A DNA stretch of 64,000 nucleotides from CAWAPS01 sp963783945 (GTDB taxonomy: Bacteria > Actinomycetota > Acidimicrobiia > Acidimicrobiales > Palsa-688). The stretch covers positions 1,054,001 to 1,118,000 of the forward strand of contig CAWAPS010000002.1 in NCBI GenBank assembly GCA_963783945.1. Reading direction: 5' to 3'. A program made the translations under genes and the position numbers. Positions 17,027 to 26,191 of this stretch are shown piece after piece; the first letter of the stretch is position 1; every line of letters begins with the position of its first letter. The notes beneath the pieces are model-generated. The model searched no databases. It was not told the DNA's origin and was given only the letters and a program-made list of their open reading frames with translations.

Positions 17027-17671
17027 GTGGCGGACAGCGAGGTCGAGGTCGGACGCCGCATGGTCGACCGCCTGATCTTCTTCTCGGATGCCGTGGTGGC
17101 GATCGCGATCACGTTGCTCGCTATCGACTTGCCGGTGCCCACCGGGCACTCTGTGTCCCAGTTTTGGGCTTCGGTGCGGGACAACAGCGGCCATTACGCC
17201 GCTTTCGCTATCAGCTTCGTCGCCATCGCGGCGGCATGGAGCCATCACCACGAGATGTTCGGGTACGCCCGGAGCATGGATTCACGGCTGCGGACGTTGA
17301 ACTTCGCCTGGCTCTTCACCATTGTCCTCAACCCCTTCGCCACCAAGCTGTTGACCAGCCAGCACCACGCGCCGCTCTCTGTCCACGCCCTGCAGTTCGG
17401 GTTTTATGCGCTGGTGCAAGCGCTGAACTCGGCTGCCCTTTTGGCGATATTGCACCACATGGTCACCCATTCGAACGCACCGGGCATTCCGTCGTCGGTC
17501 GTGACTGCGGCGACCTGGCAGACCGTCGGCACGCTGGTGGGTTTTGGCCTGTCAATACCTGTCTTTTTTGCCACCAGGTACGGCTGGGCCCTTTGGTTCG
17601 CTGGTCCGCTCGTGGTGCAACAGGTGTACCGCGCCAAGTATAGGGCCAGCGCAAAACCATCGGGCACTTAA
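17027..17671 (+). CDS. TMEM175 family (DUF1211) potassium channel-like protein
   Basis: The N-terminus reads RMVDRLIFFSDAVVAIAITL, which contains the FSD motif of the first pore helix of TMEM175 channels. Six hydrophobic segments follow in 214 residues, the normal length for one bacterial subunit. A GTG with an upstream AGGAGGAG site is the likely start. Bacterial members form tetrameric K+-permeable channels without the usual TVGYG filter. It is followed closely by a broken hydrolase gene on the same strand. Confidence 0.88.
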   Translation: MADSEVEVGRRMVDRLIFFSDAVVAIAITLLAIDLPVPTGHSVSQFWASVRDNSGHYAAFAISFVAIAAAWSHHHEMFGYARSMDSRLRTLNFAWLFTIVLNPFATKLLTSQHHAPLSVHALQFGFYALVQALNSAALLAILHHMVTHSNAPGIPSSVVTAATWQTVGTLVGFGLSIPVFFATRYGWALWFAGPLVVQQVYRAKYRASAKPSGT

Positions 17672-17698
17672 CCCCCGACCAAAGGAAGTGATATCGGT

Positions 17699-18216
17699 GA
17701 CTAACGAAATAACACTGCAGGGCGGCCTCTTTGCCGACCCCGACTTCGGCTTCGAGGCCCGGTTGGCCATCGGTCCGGCCGCCTGTGGGATCGGCGATAC
17801 CCCAAGCATCTCGCCCCACCCGGGCTGGAACTCCTTCAGTCGGGCCAAAAGGACGCCTTTAACGCAGCCCTGGCCACGGCCCGCGCCAACCCGGCCGTGG
17901 CCCGGGCCTTTGCCTTCCGCGGCAAGCCATACGGCGTCAGTAACGGCTTCGACCTGTTCACCGAGGTCGAGAAGTATCAGGTGCGCGACGTCGTCGGGCA
18001 GATCACTACTCCGTTGCTGGTGTTGGACCCCGAGGACGAGCAGTTTTTCCCCGGCCAGCCGCAGGAGCTATATGACATGCTGCCGAACGAAAAGGAGATC
18101 TTGAAGTTCACCGGGGCCAGGCGGCGAACTTCCACTGCCAGCCGTTGAACCGTCAGTTCACCAACACGTTAATGCTCGACTGGCTACAAGAGCACCTACC
18201 GGCTCAGTACAAGTAA
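17699..18216 (+). pseudogene. Broken alpha/beta hydrolase (peptidase-like)
   Basis: Hydrolase homology is spread over several frames: FEARLAIGPAACGIGD near the start, then LLQSGQKDAFNAALATARAN, VARAFAFRGKPYGVSNGF, VVGQITTPLLVLDPEDEQFF and LYDMLPNEKEILKFTGA. The last part, NFHCQPLNRQFTNTLMLDWL ending at 18216, is shifted again. The ANFHCQP stretch carries the catalytic His region. At least two frameshifts and a missing N-terminal half make it inactive. It sits between the TMEM175-like gene and a membrane protein. Confidence 0.8.
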
Positions 18217-18234
18217 CCCAGGAAGACGACCGCC

Positions 18235-18825
18235 ATGAAAAAACAGATACCGCTCATAATCGGGTTCTTGCCCCTAATTGCGTTCTCACTCGTGACCAAG
18301 ATATTGCCTTCCAACGACGTCGGCATCGCAGGACTGGTGGCCGCCCTGCTGGCCCTGGCCGTAATGCTGACCAATCACCCGGTCTGGCCACCCAAGATCC
18401 TCAACGCCTGTTCCTTCGTACTGTTCACGGTGTTGGCCGTCCTCGGCTTCAGCTTGGACAAGGGCGACAAGACATGGCTGGCCACTTGGCCAGGTGGGGG
18501 CGTGGCCATCGTCATCGGGGCTGTCATGTTGCTCCTTATCCCCGTCCTCCCGTTCACCGAGCAGTACGCGAAGGAAAGCGTCCCCCCCGAGGAATGGGGG
18601 TCGCCGCGCTTCAGGAGCGTCAACCGCGCCCTCAGCCTGGCCTGGGGGGCATCCATCGTCCTGATCGGCTTCGCCCGGGTGGCGGCAGAAGCCGTCGCTC
18701 GCCACTCATCTGGCCATCGCTTGGCCCAGATCCTGTTGGGGGCGGCCGTGCCCGTCGTCATCATCGTGTACACGCTCAAGTTCACGCAGAGCTACCCGGA
18801 ACGCGTCGCCAACCGGCAAGGCTGA
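18235..18825 (+). CDS. Multi-pass membrane protein, function unknown
   Basis: The 196-residue protein begins MKKQIPLIIGFLPLIAFSLV, a membrane segment with a positive start. It has about six hydrophobic stretches (~8-25, 30-48, 54-72, 88-107, 136-156, 164-182). The layout resembles septation-protein-A-like or VC0807-type membrane proteins, but the match is weak. A short spacer follows the broken hydrolase. It has no obvious catalytic motif. Confidence 0.72.
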   Translation: MKKQIPLIIGFLPLIAFSLVTKILPSNDVGIAGLVAALLALAVMLTNHPVWPPKILNACSFVLFTVLAVLGFSLDKGDKTWLATWPGGGVAIVIGAVMLLLIPVLPFTEQYAKESVPPEEWGSPRFRSVNRALSLAWGASIVLIGFARVAAEAVARHSSGHRLAQILLGAAVPVVIIVYTLKFTQSYPERVANRQG

Positions 18826-19274
18826 CCCGAAGCCTGCCTGTCGGCACTTGATGAAGACCCAAATAGGTTGATGGACTCCGGTGGCGGCCCGGTCGCGATG
18901 GCGGCCTCGACGGCGGGCGTCGACGTAGGCGCTGGCGAGATGGCCTTCGGTGTCGGCGATGTCGTCGGGGCCGGCCGGTTGTCCGACGACTCCCCTGCCC
19001 ACCTCGGCGATCCCGCCACCGTGACCGCTTCCCGGCTGCTCTTCCCCACCTGGGGACGCAAGCCTGGTTGACCCGGTCCTGTGCTGCTCGCACCCATCGG
19101 TGTGACGAGGGCCGCGACAAGCAACCATGCCCCGGTGTCGCGATCGTTCGCTCCGTCCGGGAGGCCCTCTATGACGGTCTCTGACAACTCCACAACACCG
19201 TCCTGGGCCGAATCACCGGTGCGCAAACGCTGGGTGACAGATCACATGCGTCAGGACTCGCCGTCGACGCCTGG
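18826..19274. other. Intergenic, nothing recognised
   Basis: This is the gap between convergent genes. Open frames on both strands are Pro/Ser/Thr/Gly-rich and lack recognisable domains or ribosome sites. No clear terminator hairpin was identified by eye. Confidence 0.45.
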
Positions 19275-20024
19275 TCAGAAGACCTTCAGACCTCGGATGT
19301 CGGCCAGGATGTCGACGTCACCCTCGGCTCGGGCCCCGACCTGCTCCCAGGTAGCGCGCTGCGTAATCCACCGCACGCACGCGTCGGCATCCGATCGCAC
19401 CCGGGCCGAGACCGGGTTGCTCGGTGGTCCGAGCCGGATCGTCCGCCCGGCCGTGCCGGCGATCACGATCTCGACCGCTCCCGTCAGGCTGTCCACCTCC
19501 GAACGGTTTTGCTGCGGGAGGGCGGCCTCGATCCAGTCCAGGGTGGGGAGCAAACGGAGTTCGTCGGACGGAGGGAGCGGCCCGGATAGCGGACCACGCG
19601 GGGCGAAGAGGTCGGCCCGGATATGGGTGTAGTGGTCAAAGCAATAGGCGGCAGGCAGGATCCGGGCCGGGTAGGTGCCGAGGTCGCCGAGGGGCATTTC
19701 GAGGTCGACGCCGATAAAGTCGGCGAGGACCACCAGCGCCTTCTCGCTCACCGCCGCGTAGTCGTCCAGCACCTGGGCTGCGCTCAGCGAACGACGGGCC
19801 CGGACGAACGCCTCCGCGGCCTGCTCGGCTGGCAGGCCGGCGGCATCGGGCAGGACCGATGGGTCCACCACCGCCCAGAACAAGGTGCCCATATGGGCGA
19901 CGAGGTCCTTGACCGACCATCCGGGGCACCCGCTCTCGGAGCGCCATCCTGCTTCATCCAGATCGGCGCAGATCCGCAGCAGCTCGGCCCGATCGGCTTC
20001 TAGCGCATCGGTGGGAGGGGTCAT
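19275..20024 (-). CDS. Maleylpyruvate isomerase family / mycothiol-dependent DinB-like enzyme
   Basis: The N-terminus reads EAGWRSESGCPGWSVKDLVA followed by HM, the hallmark SxCPGWxVxDLVAHM of actinobacterial mycothiol-dependent DinB-fold proteins. A later FDHYTHIRADL supplies the other candidate metal-binding histidines. The C-terminal half (~170-249) resembles the SCP2-like domain paired with this fold. At 249 residues the length is normal. Members include maleylpyruvate isomerase of gentisate breakdown, but most are uncharacterised thiol-transfer enzymes, so the substrate is not defined. Confidence 0.85.
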   Translation of the reverse strand: MTPPTDALEADRAELLRICADLDEAGWRSESGCPGWSVKDLVAHMGTLFWAVVDPSVLPDAAGLPAEQAAEAFVRARRSLSAAQVLDDYAAVSEKALVVLADFIGVDLEMPLGDLGTYPARILPAAYCFDHYTHIRADLFAPRGPLSGPLPPSDELRLLPTLDWIEAALPQQNRSEVDSLTGAVEIVIAGTAGRTIRLGPPSNPVSARVRSDADACVRWITQRATWEQVGARAEGDVDILADIRGLKVF

Positions 20025-20443
20025 GTCGTCACTCTCCTGAGCAGCAGTCCAATGTCAAGAGCTTCGCGGCTGCGCAGGGCGCTGTCGTCCTGGGATCCAG
20101 TGAATTCAAGCGGATGGCACTGCCTCGGGCAGGCGGCACCCCTGGTCGCTTTGGGAGCCTCGATCAATACCACCGCCGGGTCGACTGAGCGCACCTCGAG
20201 AGTGGCGATCATGTTGCCAAAGACCGCGTCGGCGGGCATTTGCGATGAGCCAGAAGATCATCAGTCCGGCGTCGACCCACCACACGAACAGGACGAGACT
20301 GCCAGCAGTCATCTGGAGTTGATCCAGTGGGACGGGTGGCTACGAGATACCCGTCGTCGGATTTTCGCGTCGACTGCGATCGCCCGGTCACAATCGGTGC
20401 CACCGTCGGTCTCGACTGGGGGGCATCAAACGCCAGAAGCCGG
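20025..20443. other. Intergenic, nothing recognised
   Basis: About 420 bases between a minus-strand gene and a membrane-protein remnant. Several overlapping open frames are shadows without motif support. Confidence 0.45.
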
Positions 20444-20699
20444 TCATCTGAACCCGAGATCGCGGAGTTCGTCGGTGGTGGGGCCGAGGTTCCAGTGGCG
20501 GGTGGCGTCGCCGCGCCAGGCCCCAGACGAGCGGAGCGAGCCACAGCGACCCGACGTAGCCAACCACGATGACCGTCCAGGCGGCCCAGCGGTGCCCACT
20601 GATGGCGGCGAGGAAGAAGGCGACGATCAAGCTCAGGTAGCCGAAGCGCGGCGCGTCCGGCCCGACGGTGGCCAGGAAGGTGACCCACAGCACGCTCAT
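20444..20699 (-). pseudogene. Fragment of a membrane protein (possible sensor-kinase N-terminus)
   Basis: From the ATG at 20699 the frame reads MSVLWVTFLATVGPDAPRFG, then LSLIVAFFLAAISGHRWAAW and VIVVGYVGSLWLAPLVWGL, three hydrophobic segments. The following polar stretch looks more natural in the next frame (DATRHWNLGPTTDELRDLGF, stop at 20444). The helix pattern resembles the membrane start of actinobacterial histidine kinases, but no kinase domain remains. Its start overlaps the start of the opposite-strand ABC permease gene by 32 bases, marking a junction between unrelated segments. Confidence 0.4.
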
Positions 20700-21420
20700 T
20701 CACAGCGAAACCCGCAAGCTCGCCACCACGCGGTGGTTCATGATCACCATGGCGATCACCATCACGATGGCCCCGGTGTTCACACTGATCGCCGCCTTCG
20801 CGGCCAAACGGGCACCCGAGGTCGGAGACAAGGAGTTCGTGCACGGGGTCCTCGGCATCAGCGCCGTCTCGTCGCTCGTGCTGCTCGGAGTCGGCATTGC
20901 CACCATCGCCGGAGAGTTTCGCCACGGCACTAGCGTGCCAACGTTCCTCATCTCGCCCCGCCGACGTGACATCGTCGTGGCGAAGCTCATCACGATCAGC
21001 GGCGTCGGAGCGGTCGTCGGAGCGACCAGCTTCGGATTAGCGCTCGCCGTGGCGATGCCAGCCCTCGGCCACAAGGGCATCCACCACCTCGCCGGAGACA
21101 CCCCACAGATGTGGATCGGGGCAACAATCGCGACGGCACTCTTCGGGGCGCTCGGCGTCGCCCTCGGGTCGCTCACACGCCACATGGTCATCGCGATCAT
21201 CGGAGCGATCGGATGGACCTACCTGATCGAAGGTCTTATCCTCACCCGGGCAGTACCCAGCGCCAGCAAGTGGCTCCCAGTCGGCGCAAACATGGCCATC
21301 ACACATACCGGTACGGGGTCCGACATGCTCCAGCCCTGGGCCGCCCTGATCCTGCTCATCACCTGGACCATCGCACTTAGCAGCGTGGCAACAAGGTTCG
21401 TCCTCCGCCGCGACATCTGA
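20668..21420 (+). CDS. ABC-2 type transporter permease, without an ATPase partner
   Basis: The protein begins LIHSETRKLATTRWFMITMA, a standard ABC-2 permease start (SExxKLxTTR followed by helix 1). It carries six membrane segments with the central GEFRHGTSVPTFLISPRR motif, typical of the loop that contacts the ATPase. At 250 residues it is full length. The ATP-binding gene normally found just upstream is absent; instead there is a membrane-protein remnant on the other strand. It may use a partner elsewhere or be an orphan left by rearrangement. Confidence 0.85.
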   Translation: MARKVTHSTLIHSETRKLATTRWFMITMAITITMAPVFTLIAAFAAKRAPEVGDKEFVHGVLGISAVSSLVLLGVGIATIAGEFRHGTSVPTFLISPRRRDIVVAKLITISGVGAVVGATSFGLALAVAMPALGHKGIHHLAGDTPQMWIGATIATALFGALGVALGSLTRHMVIAIIGAIGWTYLIEGLILTRAVPSASKWLPVGANMAITHTGTGSDMLQPWAALILLITWTIALSSVATRFVLRRDI

Positions 21421-21929
21421 CCACCCATATCCCCGCCGAGGAAATCCGACCGGCCGAGCCCCTCACCGGGTTCGGCCGGTCCGGCCCGTATCACCCAAGC
21501 AAAATGACTGGAGAATCGGTCGTCGGCATGGCCCTCTGGCGCTCCCGGGTGGGCTCAAGGCCGACTTCACTTACCGGCCGGCGACCATGGCGAGTGACGC
21601 TTGTCCGAGGTTCGTCCGAGCGCCGAACCACCCTGGCTCGACGACCGAAGGGGCCGCCTACCAAGATGTCAGCGCGTTCACACGGCGTCGTGCCCGGCCC
21701 AACCGGCCGGCAACGGAGTCAGTTACCCCCAAACGCTCGTCGTATCCGGCCCAATACCACGAGGGGCCGGGCTCCTCGATAGCCGGGTTCGAGCGGCGGT
21801 ATTGCCCTCTTCCAACCGACTGAGCGCGTCCCACGAGCGCGGCAATTCGGTTAGTGACGCGGTCGCCGGTGCACGAGCAGGCGGAGCCAAGCGGACGTCC
21901 TGCCGATCGGGGACGTACGCTACCTTGCG
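21421..21929. other. Intergenic, nothing recognised
   Basis: About 500 bases between two plus-strand genes. Frames in all directions lack motifs. The region probably contains the promoter of the PIG-L gene. Confidence 0.45.
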
Positions 21930-22799
21930 ATGCACGCTGGTCGGACCCGGTCCCTCACTCTCATGGCGGTGCACGCCCATCCCGATGACGAGTCGTCGAG
22001 CACCGGAGGCGTTCTGGCCCGCTACTCGGAGGAGGGGGTCACCACCGTACTGGTGACTTGCACGAATGGGGAGTACGGCGACGGGCCCCGTCACGTGAAG
22101 CCCGGCGAAGCCGGCCACGATCCCGAGTCGGTCGCCAAGACCCGTCTGGCGGAGCTCGACCAGGCGTGCGCCCATCTGGGCGTGACGCACCTCGAGACCC
22201 TTGGGTACCACGATTCGGGCATGCCGGACTGGCGGTACAAGGACCACGGCCACGTCTTTTGTAACGTGCCCCTGGACGAGTCCGCCGGCCGAGTGGTGGA
22301 GCTGGTGCGGCGGTACCGCCCTGACGTGATGGTCACCTACAGCGACTTCTCGGGCGGCTACAACCATCCGGACCACCGTCAGGCCCATTTGGTGGCCGTA
22401 GAGGCCTTCCGCCGCAGCGGCATCCCTTCGAAGCTGTACTTCATCGCCCGCCGCCTGCGCGACTGGGACAAGTTGCGGGAGCGGATGCAAGCCGCGGACA
22501 TCGAAGTCCCGGCTCCGCCCCAGAGACAACTCGACCCCGAGTTCCTACGCCAACTGGAGGCCCAGGAGGCACTGATTACGACCACTGTCGACACCACGGC
22601 GGTGGCGGCACGCAAGCGGGCAGCCCTGGCCGCTCACGCCAGCCAGTTAGACCAGTCGTGGTGGGTGCGCTTCCCCGACGAGAGCTTCGCCGAGATCTTC
22701 GGGACCGAAACGTTTATCCGGGCCGAGGACCGCACCGGCGCCCGGCTACCCGAGGACGACCTCTTCGCCGGGCTCCAGCACGGGCCGAGCGTCATGTAG
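21930..22799 (+). CDS. PIG-L deacetylase family, mycothiol conjugate amidase (Mca)-like
   Basis: The zinc-binding motif AHPDDES (His17-Pro-Asp-Asp20) and a later GGYNHPDHRQAH are present, as are the LVTCTNGEYGDG and GYHDSGMPDW landmarks of the Mca/MshB branch. At 289 residues the size fits Mca, which cleaves mycothiol S-conjugates to release mercapturic acids in actinobacterial detoxification. MshB, the biosynthetic deacetylase, is the close alternative, and sequence alone does not settle this. The start is an ATG with weak upstream signal; the second Met (residue 12) is possible. Confidence 0.85.
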   Translation: MHAGRTRSLTLMAVHAHPDDESSSTGGVLARYSEEGVTTVLVTCTNGEYGDGPRHVKPGEAGHDPESVAKTRLAELDQACAHLGVTHLETLGYHDSGMPDWRYKDHGHVFCNVPLDESAGRVVELVRRYRPDVMVTYSDFSGGYNHPDHRQAHLVAVEAFRRSGIPSKLYFIARRLRDWDKLRERMQAADIEVPAPPQRQLDPEFLRQLEAQEALITTTVDTTAVAARKRAALAAHASQLDQSWWVRFPDESFAEIFGTETFIRAEDRTGARLPEDDLFAGLQHGPSVM

Positions 22800-22841
22800 A
22801 GTTCATTGCCGACCAGACTTCCTGGCCCAGCGAAACAGCGG

Positions 22842-23582
22842 TCAGATTGTGTCGAGCGTGGGAGTGCCGACTGTGAAGCCGCCGTCGGCGATGAACTCGA
22901 CACCGGTGGAATAAGTGGCGTCGGCAACGATGAAGAGCATCATCTTCGCAAGCTCATCGGAATCACCGACACGCGAGATGGGTATGCCCCGGGCCAACGA
23001 GTCGACATCGACCTTGGCATTCATCGGGGTTCGGACCATCCCGGGATGCAAGGAACATACTCGGATTCCGTCGGGGGCGAGGTCAAGCGCAGCCGCTTTC
23101 GTCAACCCGCGCACCGCCCACTTGCTCGTCGCGTACACGCCTATGTGGGAGGAGGGCAAGAACGCGGCTGACGATGAAACGTTGACGATGACGCCGCCGC
23201 CTGCGGCCTTCATACCGGGAGCAACAGCCCGGATCCCGAAGAAGGGCCCCGTGACGTTGATCGACATCACTCTCTCCCACTCTTCGGTGGTCGTCTCCTG
23301 CACCATGCGATGCACCCCGACGCCGGCATTGTTGATGAGTATGGTGATAGGCCCGAGATCAGCGGCAACGGAACCGACGACGCGATCCCACCCGGCCTCA
23401 TCGGCGACGTCGAGTTGGTGATACACGCCCCCGATGCTGTCGGCGACAGAGGTGCCCTCCTCGTTTCGGATATCGCAAACGACGACCTCGGCTCCCTCGG
23501 ACGCAAGGAGGCGACAATGCGCCTCGCCCATGCCTTGAGCCCCGCCGGTCACCACCGCGACTCGACCCTCGAGCTTGCCCAT
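22842..23582 (-). CDS. SDR family oxidoreductase (classical)
   Basis: This is a classical short-chain dehydrogenase: cofactor motif VVTGGAQGMGEAHC, structural NNAG in TILINNAGVGVH, catalytic Ser in NVSSSAAFLP and the Tyr/Lys pair in YATSKWAVRG. The 246 residues are complete, with the C-terminal VEFIADGGFT. The second beta strand ends VVVCDI, where an acidic residue favours NAD(H) over NADP(H). It is followed upstream by two more SDR genes on the same strand, pointing to stepwise oxidation of hydroxyl groups, as in steroid or alicyclic breakdown. Start ATG at 23582 with GGAAAG upstream. Confidence 0.93.
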   Translation of the reverse strand: MGKLEGRVAVVTGGAQGMGEAHCRLLASEGAEVVVCDIRNEEGTSVADSIGGVYHQLDVADEAGWDRVVGSVAADLGPITILINNAGVGVHRMVQETTTEEWERVMSINVTGPFFGIRAVAPGMKAAGGGVIVNVSSSAAFLPSSHIGVYATSKWAVRGLTKAAALDLAPDGIRVCSLHPGMVRTPMNAKVDVDSLARGIPISRVGDSDELAKMMLFIVADATYSTGVEFIADGGFTVGTPTLDTI

Positions 23583-23708
23583 CTGATCTTCCTTTCCTGC
23601 CGAGCCAGAGCCGGCTGATCGAGCTGCTGCAAATGACTGCCGCCGTCGCGACAGGGCCCTCCGAGTGGCAGACCGATATGGCGGTTGGTCGACATTCGCT
23701 GCCTGGAA

Positions 23709-24518
23709 CTACGGACGCATAGTCAGACCGCCGTCGACCGACAGCGATTGACCATTGACCCATGCGCCATCGTCGGAGATCAAAAACGCGACCATAGCGG
23801 CGATGTCGTCGGCCGTGCCGAGACGGGGCGATCGATGAATGCTCATGAGGCGTATGGACTCCGACTCCGACATGTTGTCGAGCATGCGTTTGCCCGGGAC
23901 CATGCCTGGAGCGACGGTGTTGGCGCGGATGCCCTCGCGACCCCAGCGCGACGCGATGTGCCGCATGACCGGCGTCATGCCGAGCTTGGCGACCGCGTAG
24001 GCCAACGTATCGGGGCGACCGACGTAAGCTGCCGACGATGCGGTGCCGACGATCGCACCGCCGCCACGGGCAAGCATGCGCGGGATCGCGGCGCGACATG
24101 CGAGGAGGTAACCGGTGAGACCAATCTCGATCGTCTTGTTCCAAACGTCCAGGGGCAAGCCCAACAAATCGAGCGTGAGGTCCTTACCGAGGATGTCCCT
24201 GGATTGGTCAGCGGCGTTGTAGTGCAGCCCGTCGAGACCGCCGAACTCCTCCACGGCGCGCTCCATTAGGCCTTCGATCTGACCGCCGTCGACTGCGTCG
24301 AAAAGGTGGGCAACCGCCTTGCCACCGGCCTCGTCGATCAGCCCCACGGTGCGTTCCGCCGCAGCCAGGTCCCGATCGCCGACGACGACAAGGGCCCCCT
24401 CGGCGGCTAGGCGGCACGACGTCGCACCACCGATGCTGGCTCCGGCACCGGCCTCGCCCGACGCTGCGCCAGTACCTCCGGCCGCGACAACAACCACCTT
24501 GTTCAGCAGACCGCGCAT
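23709..24518 (-). CDS. SDR family oxidoreductase with an extended glycine-rich cofactor loop
   Basis: This SDR begins MRGLLNKVVVVAAGGTGAAS. The cofactor-binding loop is longer than usual (AGGTGAASGEAGAGASIGGA), an insertion of about ten Gly/Ala-rich residues relative to the TGxxxGxG standard. The usual NNAG is HYNAA. Ser and YxxxK are present (TASSAAYVG, YAVAKLG), and the end VNGQSLSVDGGLT is normal. I prefer the ATG at 24518, which has a GAGGAGAG site, over the upstream one at 24548. It shares orientation with the flanking SDRs. Confidence 0.88.
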   Translation of the reverse strand: MRGLLNKVVVVAAGGTGAASGEAGAGASIGGATSCRLAAEGALVVVGDRDLAAAERTVGLIDEAGGKAVAHLFDAVDGGQIEGLMERAVEEFGGLDGLHYNAADQSRDILGKDLTLDLLGLPLDVWNKTIEIGLTGYLLACRAAIPRMLARGGGAIVGTASSAAYVGRPDTLAYAVAKLGMTPVMRHIASRWGREGIRANTVAPGMVPGKRMLDNMSESESIRLMSIHRSPRLGTADDIAAMVAFLISDDGAWVNGQSLSVDGGLTMRP

Positions 24519-24897
24519 CTCCGGCTCTCCTCTCGTGGGTTCGCACACGACTGTACCGATTGGGGTCTAAGCGAGCCTGGGCGATTCGGGCTACGTGGCG
24601 CCGCCACGGAACCTGCTCGCGACTGCTGTGGACTTCTGTCTGCGCTCGCTGGCCGCCGGTTTGAGAAGTTGGGGGGGTTTTCCCTCATGGTGTGGTGTCG
24701 TTGTGGGTCTTAGCGTGGGCAAGAACCGACATGGAGGAGGGGATCCGAGCTCGTTCCGACCTTTGAGGCCTCGCCTCATGTCCTTGGGGCCACAGCGCTA
24801 CTGGTAGCGGTCCTGCCGGTATCGGCCGCCGCCGGGACGTATTGCGCCTTGCCCGACGATCCCAATGCCAGTCCGCGGGCGGCGGTGGCAACCAGAC
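24519..24897. other. Intergenic, nothing recognised
   Basis: This gap of about 380 bases between two minus-strand SDR genes holds short open frames without motifs. A GT-rich run with several homopolymers near 24668-24680 is the only visible oddity. Confidence 0.4.
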
Positions 24898-25651
24898 TCA
24901 CCCTTGCGGCATGTGGTTTCCCCCGTTGACGTTGATGATTGCCCCGTTAACCCCGGAAGCCTCATCCGAGCACAGCCAGAGGATCGCGTTTGCCGGCTCC
25001 TCTGGAGTCATAAAACGGCCGGGAATGAGCGCCGCGGCCATTGCCTCAATCTCCTCTTGGGGCAGGGTATCGAGCATCGTCTCTGATAGCGTGTGGCCGG
25101 GCGCCATCACGTTCACACGAACCCCCGTGCGCGCGGTCTCAAGTGCGAGTACCCGGCTCATTCCAACGAGTCCAGCCTTGGTCGCGGTGTAAACCGCCAT
25201 GCCCTGGATCGGATAGAACGCAGCACCAGATGCCACATTGACGATGGCCCCCTGACCTTGATCGACCATCACCCGCAAAGCCTCCTGGCAGCAGAAAAAC
25301 ACGCCGCGAAGGTTGACCGACACCATGCGGTCCCAGTACTCCTCGGTCACATCGGGTACCCACACCAGATCGTAGATGGCGGCAACGTTCGCGAGGCAGT
25401 CGATGCGACCGAAGCGCTCCTTGGCCGCGCGCGAGTGCGGCGCGGATCTCAGCAGGCTGAGCCATCTCGACGCCGTACACCATGGTCCGTGCTCCCGAGC
25501 CGTCGATTTGCTCGGCGACGCGATGCGCCCCGTCCTCGTTTACGTCGAGGAGAGCGACGTTCGCACCTGCCTCCCCAAAACCGATCGCCGTTGCTCGCCC
25601 CATGCCGCTCGCAGCGCCCGTCACTACCGCCGTCTTGCCAGAGAAATCCAT
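24898..25651 (-). pseudogene. SDR family oxidoreductase with one frameshift
   Basis: The N-terminal frame (ATG at 25651, GGGAGG upstream) reads MDFSGKTAVVTGAASGMGRA through about residue 75. Near 25430 the homology moves to the adjacent frame (AAKERFGRIDCLANVAAIYD) and continues through YWDRMVSVNLRGVFF, VASGAAFYPIQGMAVYTATK and VNGAIINVNGGNHM to the stop at 24898. All family landmarks, including Ser and the YxxxK pair, are present once the single shift is corrected. The shift is in a CGCGCGCG run (25426-25433), so a sequencing or assembly error is quite possible and the gene may be intact. Confidence 0.85.
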
Positions 25652-26191
25652 GCACTGCCTCCCGTGGAACGCCCAAAGCGATGACTGGGCCACAACCAAA
25701 TAGATTCGAAGAACTGATGCCCCCAGCCTTCAGTTCGAAAGCTTCCCCTACTATTCCATGCAGCGGGTGACCGCGGCCTCCCGGATACCTTCGCACCCTA
25801 CCACCCGAAGGCGGTCATCTCCAATATCCAAAATCCACTATCACTAACGATCCCGGGCGGTCGTTGCGTGGCTTTGCGGGTGCGGCCCCAATGGGCATGC
25901 CGGACACCCGCGGTGGGTCGGGTTCGGTTCCCCTCCGCTCGACGGGTCTCGTCGGCCCGGTATTCGCCAGCTTCATCACGGGGACCGGATCAGCGCAGAT
26001 CCTGGCCCGCTGCTCGGGCCCTTGTCAGCTTGGCATAGACGCCGTGAAGGTCCATCGGTTACACCAGAAACCTGACAGTCGTCAAGCATTTCTGAACCGT
26101 TGACATTAGAGCGAGAGATAGGTTCGTCGTAGGAGCGTATAGTTTCTGTGATCGTCTCTGACTGGAAGTGTATGAACATCGAGGGGTGCAT
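25652..26191. other. Divergent intergenic region between SDR and Rieske genes
   Basis: About 540 bases separate the minus-strand SDR and the plus-strand Rieske gene, so both promoters should lie here. A TTGACA is seen at 26100-26105 and a TATAGT at 26138-26143, but their spacing (32) is wrong for one promoter. No gene is supported. Confidence 0.45.

Noticed and set aside
26100..26143. TTGACA and TATAGT as one sigma-70 promoter
   Set aside because: The spacing is 32 bases, too long for one promoter. Both may belong to other elements or be chance.
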